Assembly (NCBI GenBank): GCA_037355855.1
Contig: CM074761.1
Coordinates: forward strand, 2,933,346-2,997,345
DNA length: 64,000 nt
Direction: 5' to 3'
Source of the DNA: Pseudo-nitzschia pungens
Taxonomy: Eukaryota > Bacillariophyta > Bacillariophyceae > Bacillariales > Bacillariaceae
Positions 45,406-55,684 of the stretch are shown here, piece by piece. Position 1 is the first letter of the stretch. The number at the start of each line of letters is the position of its first letter. The position numbers and the translations under genes are program-made. The notes beneath the pieces are model-generated. The model was not told the origin of the DNA, did no database searches, and saw only the letters and a program-made list of their open reading frames with translations.

Positions 45406-47562
45406 ATGGCGATGGCGAGAGGAGCGCGAGGAGCGCGAGACCACCTCCGGGAACGACGCACGGCGGGTACGATCCGGGGCATCTTAGTGGGTGCCGTCGT
45501 CATCGGATCGTGCATTCTGTGGCAGCTATTCTGGATGAAACAAGCATTCGTAGAACGGGAGCGCTATCGAATCGGTGAACGCCCCCCGCCGCATAGTAAT
45601 GACAATGCCCGCGACATTCCCCGGCACGACGAAAACCAAGGCTACTACGGAACCGTCGGGGTGCAACCGCCAACGAAATCAAAGTGGTCCATGGAGTCAC
45701 GAGGCGAGGACGACTTTGAAACCATGGGGCAGAAACAACAAGTAGCTACTGAACACGGGGACGACAGCAACGACAGGAACGACGGGAACGACGAGAACGC
45801 GTTTTCCTCCGTCCAGCAGCCAAGCACCCTACTGGACACGGATTTGATCCGAAACACCCTGTTGCGGGAAGCCCCCTGGGCCGAGAGCCACGGGGCCAAT
45901 CACCTGTCGTTTTTGGGCGCCGGGATGCTATATTACGCCATGGCTTACTCCTTTCGATCAAAGACCATTGTGGTCCTCGGATCGGGAGGTGGATTTGTCC
46001 CCCGGATGCTCAAGCAGGCGCAGAGAGACCTGAGGGCGAGTGGGGTGATGCCCGACCAAAACGGTGTGTACGAGCTCTATTTGGTCGACGCGCACCTGGC
46101 ATCGGCGGGGTGGGGATCCACCTTTTACGCCGAAAACAAAAACACTACCATGCGCCGTCAATTCTCCGACATTCGCTACGTCTTTCGGTTGACCGATGAT
46201 GCCTACGAGGAGGTTTTTCGACCGATGCACGAGGAAGGGAACATTTTCGATCGATTACCTGCACGTCGATGCCGATCACGGTTTCGAGCAGAGCTGGAAG
46301 GACTTTGACCAGTACAGCCGTTTGCTGAGTGACAGGGCCGTGATCAGCTTTCACGACACGTGCTACGACACCTGCCCGCAACTGCCACGACAAGGGAGTC
46401 CCAGAAACCATCGAACAACTCAAACGGGAGAGTCAAAAACGGGGACTGCAGGTGGTAGACCTGCACTATTTGTACCGGGGGATTGCCTTTGCGATCAGGG
46501 ATCAAGCCCCCGCGCTTCAGTCGCCCAAGGACCGGCGGATCAACTTTTGCGTCAACAACGCCGATCTGCTGGATCGAACATCGGAGGGATTCACCAAGAA
46601 CGGACGGGTCGGGTCCCTTCCCACGCTGGGGGATTTCATGAACTGCACGCAGTATTCCCAGACCGATCTGGAGGCCGCGCGCGGGATCGATCCGAAGGAT
46701 CCCGTTCGGGGCATCATGGCGGTCCCGTGTTCCAAATCCGGATTCCGGCGAAATCCGATCAGCGGAAAGTGCGACCGCTGCATTCTGGGCTTGATTGGGA
46801 ACGAGTGCTCCCGTTCCAAGTACGTCGCGCAGGGGGAAGACGAAGACCGAAGTTGATCCCGGACCGGGTTCCTGGCAAGGTCGGGGACGGCGAGAAGGAC
46901 GTCACAATCCTGGCCAGAGCCTGGCTGGAAAGCAACAATCGACATCGACGACGACGACGACGACGACGCCGACCACCATGGTGGAAGTCGGGCCCAACGC
47001 CTGGATCGTGCTGAATTCCAAGAAGCGAAGGGAGGATTTTGTTTCGGGACCTCTGCTGCTGGTTTCGGGAGGGGACGGAAGCCAAGGCCTCCGGCCGGAC
47101 ACGACCCTGAAATTCACCGAAATCGGTGGTCGTCGATCCGTTTTTGGTGGCAAAGGATCCCCTGTGGATCGATCCCACCGTGTCGAGCAGGACACCGGAT
47201 CCTGCCCTGCACGCTGAAGGACGCCCTGGATTTCGACGACGAGCAGTTCCAGAAGGATCCATCGTCCATCTCCGCACTGGGCCTGCGACGCGCGGACACG
47301 CTGGTGTGCCTGAACTGCGACGATCTGGCGGGCCGAAAATCGGGGGAAGACGCCGTTTTCTTTTTGGGGCAGACCTTTCCGAACCTTCGCGTCGTTGTTC
47401 TGGGACTGAACGACGGGATGGAATCGGTAGGAGCCTTTCTAGGACGGCATGGTGGCAGCCGGGAAAGGAAGAGATTCCGAGTGGCGATTGGATCGAGATG
47501 CAACCGTATCGCTGGGGGATGGTTCCAAGAAGAGACTGGTGCTGCTCACAAAACCTATGTAA
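45406..47562 (+). CDS. Membrane-anchored SAM-methyltransferase-like protein, frame broken many times
   Basis: From the ATG at 45406 a type II anchor (GILVGAVVIGSCILWQLFWM) precedes an acidic stem and a class I methyltransferase-like domain (Methyltransf_24 style): TIVVLGSGGGFVPRML for the SAM-binding strand, YELYLVDAHL, IDYLHVDADHGFEQSWKDF and AVISFHDTCYD. The coding signal then passes through successive frames: a shift near 46247 (T4 run), near 46381 (CCC run), near 46835 (G5 run), then near 46930, 46975, 47125, 47185 and 47430, ending with RLVLLTKPM at the TAA at 47562. Segments in each frame are clearly protein-like (VPETIEQLKRESQKRGLQVV, DVTILARAWLES, VEVGPNAWIVLNSKKR, LKDALDFDDEQFQKDPSS). 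About 700 residues would result. A Golgi or ER lumenal modifying enzyme is a guess from the anchor. It is a pseudogene or a badly called stretch; the substrate is unknown. Confidence 0.6.
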
Positions 47563-48285
47563 CAAATCCAAAGCAGCAGAATCATTACAACGGAAGGAAA
47601 TGAAATGAAATGAAATGAAATGAAATGAAATGGAATGAATCATCTATCAAAAACAGCTCCACGTCAGAACCGTGGTGTGCAGTATAGTTTATGGGCTAGT
47701 CTTGCATAAACGTACCCAGTAACAGGGGATCATTCTGCACGACATTCACTCACAGTAAGCCATGAAGAATAACAATAAGCAAAAACAGTGGCCACCTGAT
47801 ATGGTTCTTGCTGTTGCAGAAAGCAATCACCAGAAAGAGACTTGTCCAAACCCCAGAGGTTTGTAGGACTATTGCAGCAAGTAGCAATGACGACATCTAG
47901 ATAGACAAGTTGTGATTTCCCAAAGTAGAGTGAAGCTTGAGTTGCGTATCCATCCAAAAACTAATGAATTACTGGTACAGCATTGCTGTGCACATAAATT
48001 AGATCTACTCGTATTACACCGGCCCGTAAAATGTAGCGAGATACATGCTGAATGCTCATGCTGTAGTGAGAATTCTTTTTGCGAATGACGTAAACCTTAC
48101 GGTATCGTACATCTGGTGAGTGCATACAGGTATTACTGAATACGGTACGAACCGTATGTTTAATGCTTAATGTTAGATTTAGGAAGTACGTAATACAGCA
48201 ACTTGCGCTTGCGCGGAACATTCTACTTTCCCGCTCATCTCATCTCATCTCATCCCATCCCATCTCGGCCCAGCAAGAGATCGCC
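47563..48285. other. Spacer with GAAAT and CATCT microsatellites
   Basis: A GAAAT pentamer run (about 47597-47637) follows the stop of the upstream gene, and a CATCT/CATCC run (48236-48266) precedes the next ATG. No gene is supported between. Confidence 0.65.
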
Positions 48286-50657
48286 ATGACCAAGACGTGG
48301 TCTCTCGAGGACTATTGCTCCAAGCAGGAGCACCTGTTGCGGTACCACCGTGGCAGCAACAGTCGAGGCGAGGAATTCGAACCACCGGGAGTTCCTTCGG
48401 CCAATGCCGGTGACGAGTACTGGTCCGCGTTGCTGGGCACCGAAACCGACACTCCTTCCAATCGCAAGTTTTTCTCGGACCTCAAGCTCCCGGTGGTTCA
48501 TCCGTTTTGCCTCGAAGAGAGCGGCGCCCGTTTTGGGATCAGCATGGACGCAGACGCAAACGTAAATGCAAACGCGGACGCAGACGCTACCAAAACAATT
48601 CCGCCCATGGGGTCTCTCAATTTTCTGGAGGAAGTCTGGACCGCCGGTGCCACGCCCGGCGAATCGCACGCGCCAATGCTGCTGCGATCGATGGTCACGG
48701 TGTGGTACATGGTCGCCCCGGCCCTGCTGGCGATGGGAGAGCTCTGGCTCCGCCTTTTTGCGGGATGGATCGGCCCGGTGGGGATTGTCTGGCTCGTCTT
48801 GGCCCCACCACAAAAAGCGAGCGGGAGGACCTCCCTCGGAACCGTCCTTGACGGTGGCCTCTTGCCTGGTCTTGATGACCGATACCCTCTATGTGCTGCA
48901 AAACGGGCCCGCCTATGGTTTGGTCCTTTTCGCGGTGTCGCTGGCCTTGTCCGCGCGGTTGTGCTGGAGTCACAAGCTACGGATTGCGGCGTGCTGTCTC
49001 CTGGGGCTGGTGATACTCGCGGCACGGCTGGTGGTCCATCCCGGAAGCGGAAGCTCGAGCGCAATCCACTTTGGGCACCCGGCGGACGACATCTCCATCG
49101 ATGAGGGACTGTACCTACGATTCGAGGAATGCCCTGGTGTCCCGCATCGCGGAGCGATGGAAGCCGGAGGATCGGGTCTACGACGCGAAACACGGTGCCA
49201 CCACCTGGATGCCCACCGGGGATTCGCGAACGGGACTGCCCTTCATCCTTCACCACCATCCCCCGGAAGACCGTCCGATCTGGAATCGCGTCTTTCTCGA
49301 GGTCCAGGAGGAACAAAAAGACCCCGTCTCGGAATTCGTGGCGCTCGACGTCGCCTTCCCCAAGACGTCCAGGGGCCACGATCCGACCAAGCCGATCTAC
49401 CTCGTGTTGCACGGGTTGGGAGGCGGAAGCATGGAGGAATACATACGGGACCTGGCGATACGTCGCAACGCCGAGGGATCCACCGTCGTGGTGATGATCG
49501 CCCGGGGACTCATGGACACCCCGATCCGCGGATTCCGGATCTTCCACGGGGCTCGGACCTCCGATGCCCACGCCTCGGCGTCGGCGCTCCGAACCGTCCT
49601 GGGACCCGATCCAGCTGCTGGTCGGGGCCGGCTATTCCATGGGTGCGATCGTGTTGAGCAACTACGTAGCGTCCTACTGGTTCCGACTGCGCTCTCGACG
49701 CGGCGGTGGCCGTCAGCGGCGGCCTGGACATGAGGTACCAGGAACACGCCTACCGGACACAGCGGTTGTGGCAACCCATGCTGGCGGGGACCCTCCGGGA
49801 CGAGTTTTTGCTGGGAAAGTTTGGCCACCGCGTCAAGGATCGGACTGTCCCCCTCGGACTATCTCAGTGTGCTCCGGGCATCACACATTACGGTACGTGC
49901 GTGTGGAAACGAAAGCGAAACGAAACGAAACGAAACGGAATGGAATGGAAATCGACACAAAACAAACTTGAATGAAACCTCGATCGCGTGACATCACGTC
50001 ACGTCGCGTCGTGTAACGTGCAATACTACACGAATGGAAGCGTTTCGCCGCTGCCCTTCTAGATGCCTTCCATGAAGAGACTTTCGTTCGATGCTCTCAA
50101 CATAGTTGCTGCATTTCTTTATTCCATTGTTACGACTCGCCACCTCGCGTCTATTGAATACGTATCCATTCATGCATGCATGCATGCATGCGTGTATTGT
50201 GAATGGACGAATCAATCCGCAGGAAATCGATCGATACGCCGTGGTCCCGTTCAATGGATTCGACGACCTCGATCATTACTACCGGGAAATGAGCGCTCTG
50301 GGTGACATACCACACGATCCGTTGACGGGAAAGCCAAACGATACCAACGAAAAACAACTGGGCAAGATACACACCGTGTCAATTCCCTTTCTCGTCGTCC
50401 ACGCACTGGACGATCCACTCGTCACGTGGAGGGCAACGGTCCACAACGAAGGCTTCATGAGCCCGCAAAATCTGTCTCGTAGCGGATCCGGTCACCTAAT
50501 GTTGCTCCTCACGAAAGCGGGCGGGCACGTTGGCTGGCCCCTCGGGATGTGGCCCACACAGCACAAGTGGAAATGGATGTCGGATATTGTCATGAGCTTT
50601 GCGCGATCCGTGGAAGCAGCCAAGCGCGAAACAACACAGCAACGACAACATCTGTAG
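48286..50657 (+). CDS. EMB8-like (ABHD1/3-type) alpha/beta hydrolase, five frame breaks
   Basis: Exon 1 (48286-49892) and exon 2 (50223-50657), with GT-AG splice sites in phase 0. The N-terminal third has membrane-like segments (MLLRSMVTVWYMVAPALLAM, YGLVLFAVSLALSARL, LLGLVILAARLVV), then SRIAERWKPEDRVYD, PIYLVLHGLGGGSMEEYI (oxyanion loop), RGFRIFHGARTSDAHA, GAGYSMGAIVLSNYV (nucleophile GYSMG), AVAVSGGLDMRYQE, VHALDDPLV (catalytic Asp) and LTKAGGHVGW (catalytic His). These are the EMB8/ABHD1-ABHD3 landmarks; ABHD3 acts on phospholipids. The pieces are in frames each one base further on: breaks near 48812 (A5), 49112, 49605 (GGG), 49680 and 49850 (C5). Removing one base at each gives an unbroken 678-residue protein whose splice phase fits. 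The intron holds an ATGC tetranucleotide run (about 50173-50191). Confidence 0.8.
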
Positions 50658-51094
50658 CGCGGTGCGCCATGCTGTTTTCTCCCATGTGAAATAAAGTAAC
50701 TAAATAAACTAGACTAAACTACACGTGCAATTCATTATTTTTCGAATCAATCCATTGATTCGTTGCGGCGGTTCTATGGACTTGTTTTCATTAATTAACT
50801 GCTGAGTTTGAATTGCGCATCTATTCTTACTCCCTACCGGCCATTTAGAACTCTTGCAAACACCAATACTCTCCGGGATCCGGCTGCTTTGTCAGGCATG
50901 TGACATCGGAATAGATCGGGTTTCGATATATGGCATCAACCTCGATGATATAGTTGGAGAGTGTTTTTTTCCGTCGCTATCGAAACGCGACAGACGGCGT
51001 GAATCACAGAACAGGTCTTAACCCTATAAATATTTTCCAGGCATCCCGCTCGACCCATCGACAGATGGAGCAGACGTGGCAGCCGCGCCGACCC
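50658..51094. other. Convergent spacer
   Basis: AT-rich spacer between the stops of the EMB8-like and the esterase-like genes. AATAAAG at about 50691 and AATAAAC at about 50704 could serve polyadenylation of the EMB8-like gene. No further feature is seen. Confidence 0.4.
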
Positions 51095-52437
51095 TTATTG
51101 TTCATTGCTCTCAATTTCTTTTTTTCGCCTCCGTTCTTGATTCAGCAAGACCGCGTGTGCAACCATTGCGTTGGAGATGGCCCTCGCCTCAAATCCAAAG
51201 TGTGGTTTTAGATCGCCCACGATGCGTTCCGAACCAAACGCTCGGTTTGCCTCCACGATCTCCCTTCCAAAATCAACCAGGTCCATGTACTCTGGTTGCA
51301 CATCGAGAAACCACTCCTCGGCCCCACGAATAAGTTCCAAAGAGGCCACACCCAAGTTACCACTTTCTTGATCGCTGGGTCCGACCGTCTTGAACACTAT
51401 GAACATGTCCGGCCCCGAGAAAGCATGCAAGGCCTCCAATGCCTGACGCTGGTGTTCAGCGCGAGTCATGCTGTTATCCGTGCATTCCTGTCGAACCACT
51501 TCCCATATCCCCAGTGACACAACCAACACGGTGTAATCGCTGCTTATCGTAACGTTTGTGTTTTCCTTTTGGATCAATCCCTTCTTCACATCCAGAAAGC
51601 ATATTGCTACTGTCAAATCAAACTTTCCAATCGCAAACGGATCGGTAGTGTTGACTACCGCGCTGTCTTCCGTGCCGATGGCGCCATTGTTTTCGTCGCT
51701 GTCGGCAACATCGCCGCCGCCGTTGTCGTTGTTGTTTTCGGAATTGTCGGTGACGGCGTCGGCGTCGGCGTTATAGACCGCGCACTGCGAGTCGGTCCCC
51801 TTGACCTGTGCCATTTCAAAATACTGCATTCCACCGGAGCAGGGATAAGTGCATCCGAATTTCTCCATATTTTCTGTGGGAGGGGTCCGACCTAGGCAGT
51901 GAAAAGGCTCCCGGCCGTACTTGCCTTTGTTGATGAACCTACCCACAAGGTAATCGTGTACATTGTTGGGCTCTATGGCGTTGATCTGGGCGTACATGGT
52001 TTGCATGTCCTGTCGGGCAGTGGAATCTCCTATCCATAGAGTGTTTTCGTTTGCAAAAAGATGCTTGATCTCCCGTCCGCTCAGCAACGGAAAGCCATCG
52101 GGGGGAGTCCAAAGATTGCCGTTCCAGGTGAATCTCTTCTCGGTTTCGTTTTTGTTAATTTTGTACAAGTACTCAAACCCGCCCCCGTGGCTTGGGATCA
52201 TCCTCCTGAACGACCGTCTCCTCTGCGCCATACCATTCCGAAAGCCAGGGATCGGTAGTTACCATCCAGCTCCTCCACAAGATTAACAAGCCGATGACAA
52301 ACACTACCGCCGAATGAAATTGTGGCCTCTTATGATGACATGGTCCGTCGGTGAATTCGTTGGTGCGATCTCTCCGCGATCGAATTGTTCTCGTGGTTGT
52401 GAATCGTTGATTTTGTGTCCGAAGGCAATCGTATCAT
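51095..52437 (-). CDS. GDS/PC-esterase-like type II membrane protein, two frame breaks
   Basis: The main open part runs from about 52178 to 51095 and reads NGNLWTPPDG, LWIGDSTARQDMQTMY (GDS nucleophile motif near its start), FDLTVAICFLD, YTVLVVSLGIWE, and a late VGDLKPHFGFEARAISNAM whose DxxH spacing fits the catalytic Asp-His of PC-esterase and TBL-type acyl esterases, enzymes that add or remove acetyl groups on wall polysaccharides. The same strand upstream contains, one frame over, a membrane anchor (AVVFVIGLLILWRSWM) with stem, and one frame further a start MIRLPSDTKSTIHN at the ATG at 52437. Both junctions need a one-base skip, near 52343 (GG) and near 52180 (G5). The corrected length is 446 residues. 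A Golgi glycan esterase is inferred from anchor plus motifs. An Asn/Asp-rich insert separates the motifs. Confidence 0.65.
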
Positions 52438-53335
52438 GGTTTTATGCTGGCAACGTAGAATGTTCGGTAAGGTTACCAGTGTGAGAGACTCGATTTGGTA
52501 AAAGCAAAGTGCTGTAGTTACCGTTGCTTGCGGTTCTTCCCGTGAACTTGCAGAATTTGTTGGCTACTACCTCTGTTCCGAAATAACTGAACTATGACCC
52601 ATATGTGTGCGTTCCTAATAACTGAACGTTTAAGTAGAAATACGTAGAATTAATACCAGAAAAATATGCGCATGATGCGCATTTGGGTCATAATTATGAC
52701 CCCGTGTATTACCGTGATAAAAAAACACTTAGTATTTTGCGTTCTGACATTCGACTGACGAGACAGACGTGACGTTAACCTTACTTGCGTTCGCATAAGA
52801 TGTTGTGATTGAATTATTGATTTTGTTGAGATGAAAGATACCGTAGTAGGTGATTGTGATTGCCGTATTGGATACGGGACTGAATCAGTCCTGTATCTAA
52901 ATTGGACTACTTTGACTACGATGCTACCAGATGGCGCGCGACAGTCGCGCGATATATGCGATGTGAGATGGGATATGGGATCGATGGAGCGTGGAACCCA
53001 TCGATTCGTGTATCGTATACTCCACGTACATACGGTACGTACAGTATGTAACGTAACAGTATGAATGATGACGGATAAGCCTTAATAATTGTGGTCAACT
53101 CGCTAACAAAGTAGAACTGAGGTTACTAACTGTATTTTCTTCGTCCAAGCAAATTGCTTCGAAAGAATTGTAAAATACTCGATATCCTCTCAAGCATAGA
53201 CTGTCAGTCGGTTGGTTACGAAGTGACACATAGGACAATCCAGACCGGAACATCCGAGAAGAGAGAACGAAACAGGAAAGAAAGAGGGAGAGAGGAGAGC
53301 GCGAGAGAGCGACGAGATCAGACAGACATCAGACC
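52438..53335. other. Divergent spacer
   Basis: Intergenic DNA between the divergent esterase-like and carrier genes. It holds scattered GTAAGGTTAC and CTTAC words and a GAGA-rich stretch (53270-53320) just before the carrier ATG. No gene is supported. Confidence 0.5.
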
Positions 53336-53490
53336 ATGCCGGGAACCAACGAAGCCTTGGCGGACGCCGTTTCGGGTGTCGTCGGAACTTTGGTTTCGCT
53401 GTGGTGTTTTTATCCCATCGAACGTCTGAAAACCAACGTTCAAGCCGGAACCACCGAGTCTCTTTCGTCGTCGACGCTGTCGTTGCCATT

Positions 53491-53523
<33 letters not shown>

Positions 53524-55060
53524 TTCTCCTTCTGGAACACACAGCCTCGAAACCATTCTCAAAAAATGGTTTCGGCAATCCTTTCGCGGCTGCGGGACCA
53601 AGAGCCTGCACGCCACCGCCTCGAGTTTCTGTTACTTTTTCTTTTACTCGTGGATCCTTTCCGCTTACCACGCGAGGCGGCGGAAGCGAAAGATTGCCGG
53701 ACCCCTCAGGCCCTCGACGGGATTGGTCCTGGCAGCGATTGCCGCCATGATGAACACTCTTGTGACCCTTCCCCTCGACGTCCTGTCATCGCGACGGACC
53801 GTGGGGAACGGAGGCTCCGAGGCGAAGGCGAAGACGAAGACGAAGACGAAGACCGACGCCACTCTTGAAGAGAATGCGACAACAGCACCAGGAACAGAAG
53901 CAACAACAGGAACAACAACCGCGAAGACGAAAACGATGGCAACAAAATCCGCAGAGTCCGCGGTGGAAACCAGCCAATCCAAAACCTCGCTGGACCAACC
54001 GCATCGAGCCATCATGGCCAAAGCCTGGAATGCCATCGGGAAGGGGGAAGCACCGGACCAAACGCCTTCTCAAAAGGTGCCCACGGCATCCACCTCCCTC
54101 GCATCTTCTGCTTCAGCTTCCACTTCCCCGTCGTCCGAAGACTCGCCGGTGGTCGAACTCGTCTTTCACGAGGCGTGCGGGTGTTCGGAAGACTTGTTGT
54201 CTCTGGACCGGGACCGGAACAGCAATAGCAACAGCAATAGCAACAGCAACAGCAATAGCAATAGCAGCCACAACAGTGGTGGCAGCAGCGAGGAGGCGGA
54301 CGACCGCGATCACGACAACAACACGAGCGGTTGCAGCCACGGCAGCAGCGGGAGTGGACACAGCATGGTGTCCCAGAACGAAGAGTACAAGGCACGGTGG
54401 AGAGAGCGCCAGCTCCAGCGCCAGGTTGACCGAAAGCGTCGACGACAGCTGCAAGAGCGACCGCGGAAGCCACAACCACAACCACATCTACAGCTACCGC
54501 TACCGGCGTTGCGCATCCAGACGTACCTCCGAAAATGGACCCGGCTCTGGAAGGGACTGGCACCCGCCCTCTTGCTGTGCAGCAACCCCAGCATCCATTA
54601 CACCGTTTTTGACGTGCTCAAGACCAATCTGCTGGCTTACAAGACCGCTACCAAACGGACCAGACCGAAACTCTCGGTGTCGGAGGCCTTTGTGTTGGGC
54701 CTGCTCTCGAAATTCGTGGCGACCATTGTGACCTATCCGCTCATCCGCGCCAAGGTCCTGATGATGGTGCGTGGCGACGACGACGACGATAACCACAACG
54801 ACGACGACCCATCCCGAGAAACGAGCCGCGAGAGCCAAAAAAACACGCTGAGAACCTCCTCTTCCTCCTCCTCGCTGGTGTCCGTCCTGCAGGAGTCGTA
54901 TCACCGGGACGGGGGACTGAAAGGGCTCTACAAAGGGTGCGACTGGCAGCTGATCCACACGCTGCTCAAGTCCGCGCTGATGATGGCTATTCGGGAACAA
55001 ATCACCGGAACGTCTCGTGCCCTCTTTGGCGTCCGACCCGCTGCCGGGGCGCCTTCGTGA
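53336..55060 (+). CDS. Mitochondrial-carrier-family protein, peroxisomal PMP34/ANT1-like
   Basis: Single exon, 574 residues from the ATG at 53336. Three carrier signatures of the Px[DE]xx[KR] type are visible: YPIERLKTNVQ near residue 27, LPLDVLSSRR near 145 and YPLIRAKVLMM near 468. The second half (LWKGLAPALLLCSNPSIHYT, LSVSEAFVLGLLSKFVATIV, GLKGLYKGCDWQLIHTLLKS) is closest to SLC25A17/PMP34 and plant/yeast peroxisomal adenine nucleotide carriers, which import ATP or cofactors such as CoA and NAD+ into peroxisomes. Normal members have about 300 residues. The extra length is a low-complexity, Ser/Lys/Glu- and Asn-Ser-rich insert of about 220 residues between the second signature and the fourth repeat segment, plus smaller Ser and Asp runs in other loops. 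All lie in expected hydrophilic loops, so transport may be intact. No frame break is needed. Confidence 0.85.
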
Positions 55061-55684
55061 GTCGGAGTCGGAACAATGCGGGTGCACGCCCGCAGCCAGC
55101 AAGCCACACTCCCTCCGGCAAGGAACTTTGTTGCGATCGCAGCGATTGCTACGGCTGCAAACAACGAAAACAACAATGATGTTTTCCGCACGCTATACTA
55201 TTAATAGAACGCCCAGAATGAATGCGAAGCTTATCGGGGTTTCTATCAAAATCCAATTCATTTCTCTTGCCGGGATTCTATATATACGGCGGATTAGCAA
55301 CTTTTCAATGCAGTCGTCGAGTGTCGGTACCGCGTAGGACGCTATCTCCATTCAATTTCACTCGATGCGTTCCGCTTTTTTCCCACGTGCGGTGAAAACT
55401 CGATTGACTCGTACACTTTCCTCCGGCAAACCCGGTCGCGTTGCTTCTGATGTGCAATCAACAAAAACATAGCGTCGGAGATCGCTTCGTTCTGTGCATT
55501 TGAGAAGTATGACCAGACAATATCGTAAATTGTGCATTAGATTAGATGGATACTTTTTCGCTAAAATATATACTTATTGTTACATATTGATTATCAATTC
55601 AATGCCTGCGATGTTTCGCAACATCCATCGCTTGATTTTGCTGCAATACTTTCGTCATGCATCCCTGCATGCATCATTTTTCGT
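55061..55684. other. Convergent spacer
   Basis: A short AT-rich spacer between the carrier and the large surface protein. Nothing beyond possible 3' untranslated sequence is seen. Confidence 0.5.

Noticed and set aside
39208..52437. Programmed +1 frameshifting as the preferred explanation
   Set aside because: The breaks share no common slippery motif, most sit at homopolymers, and similar genes nearby need none; kept only as an alternative.
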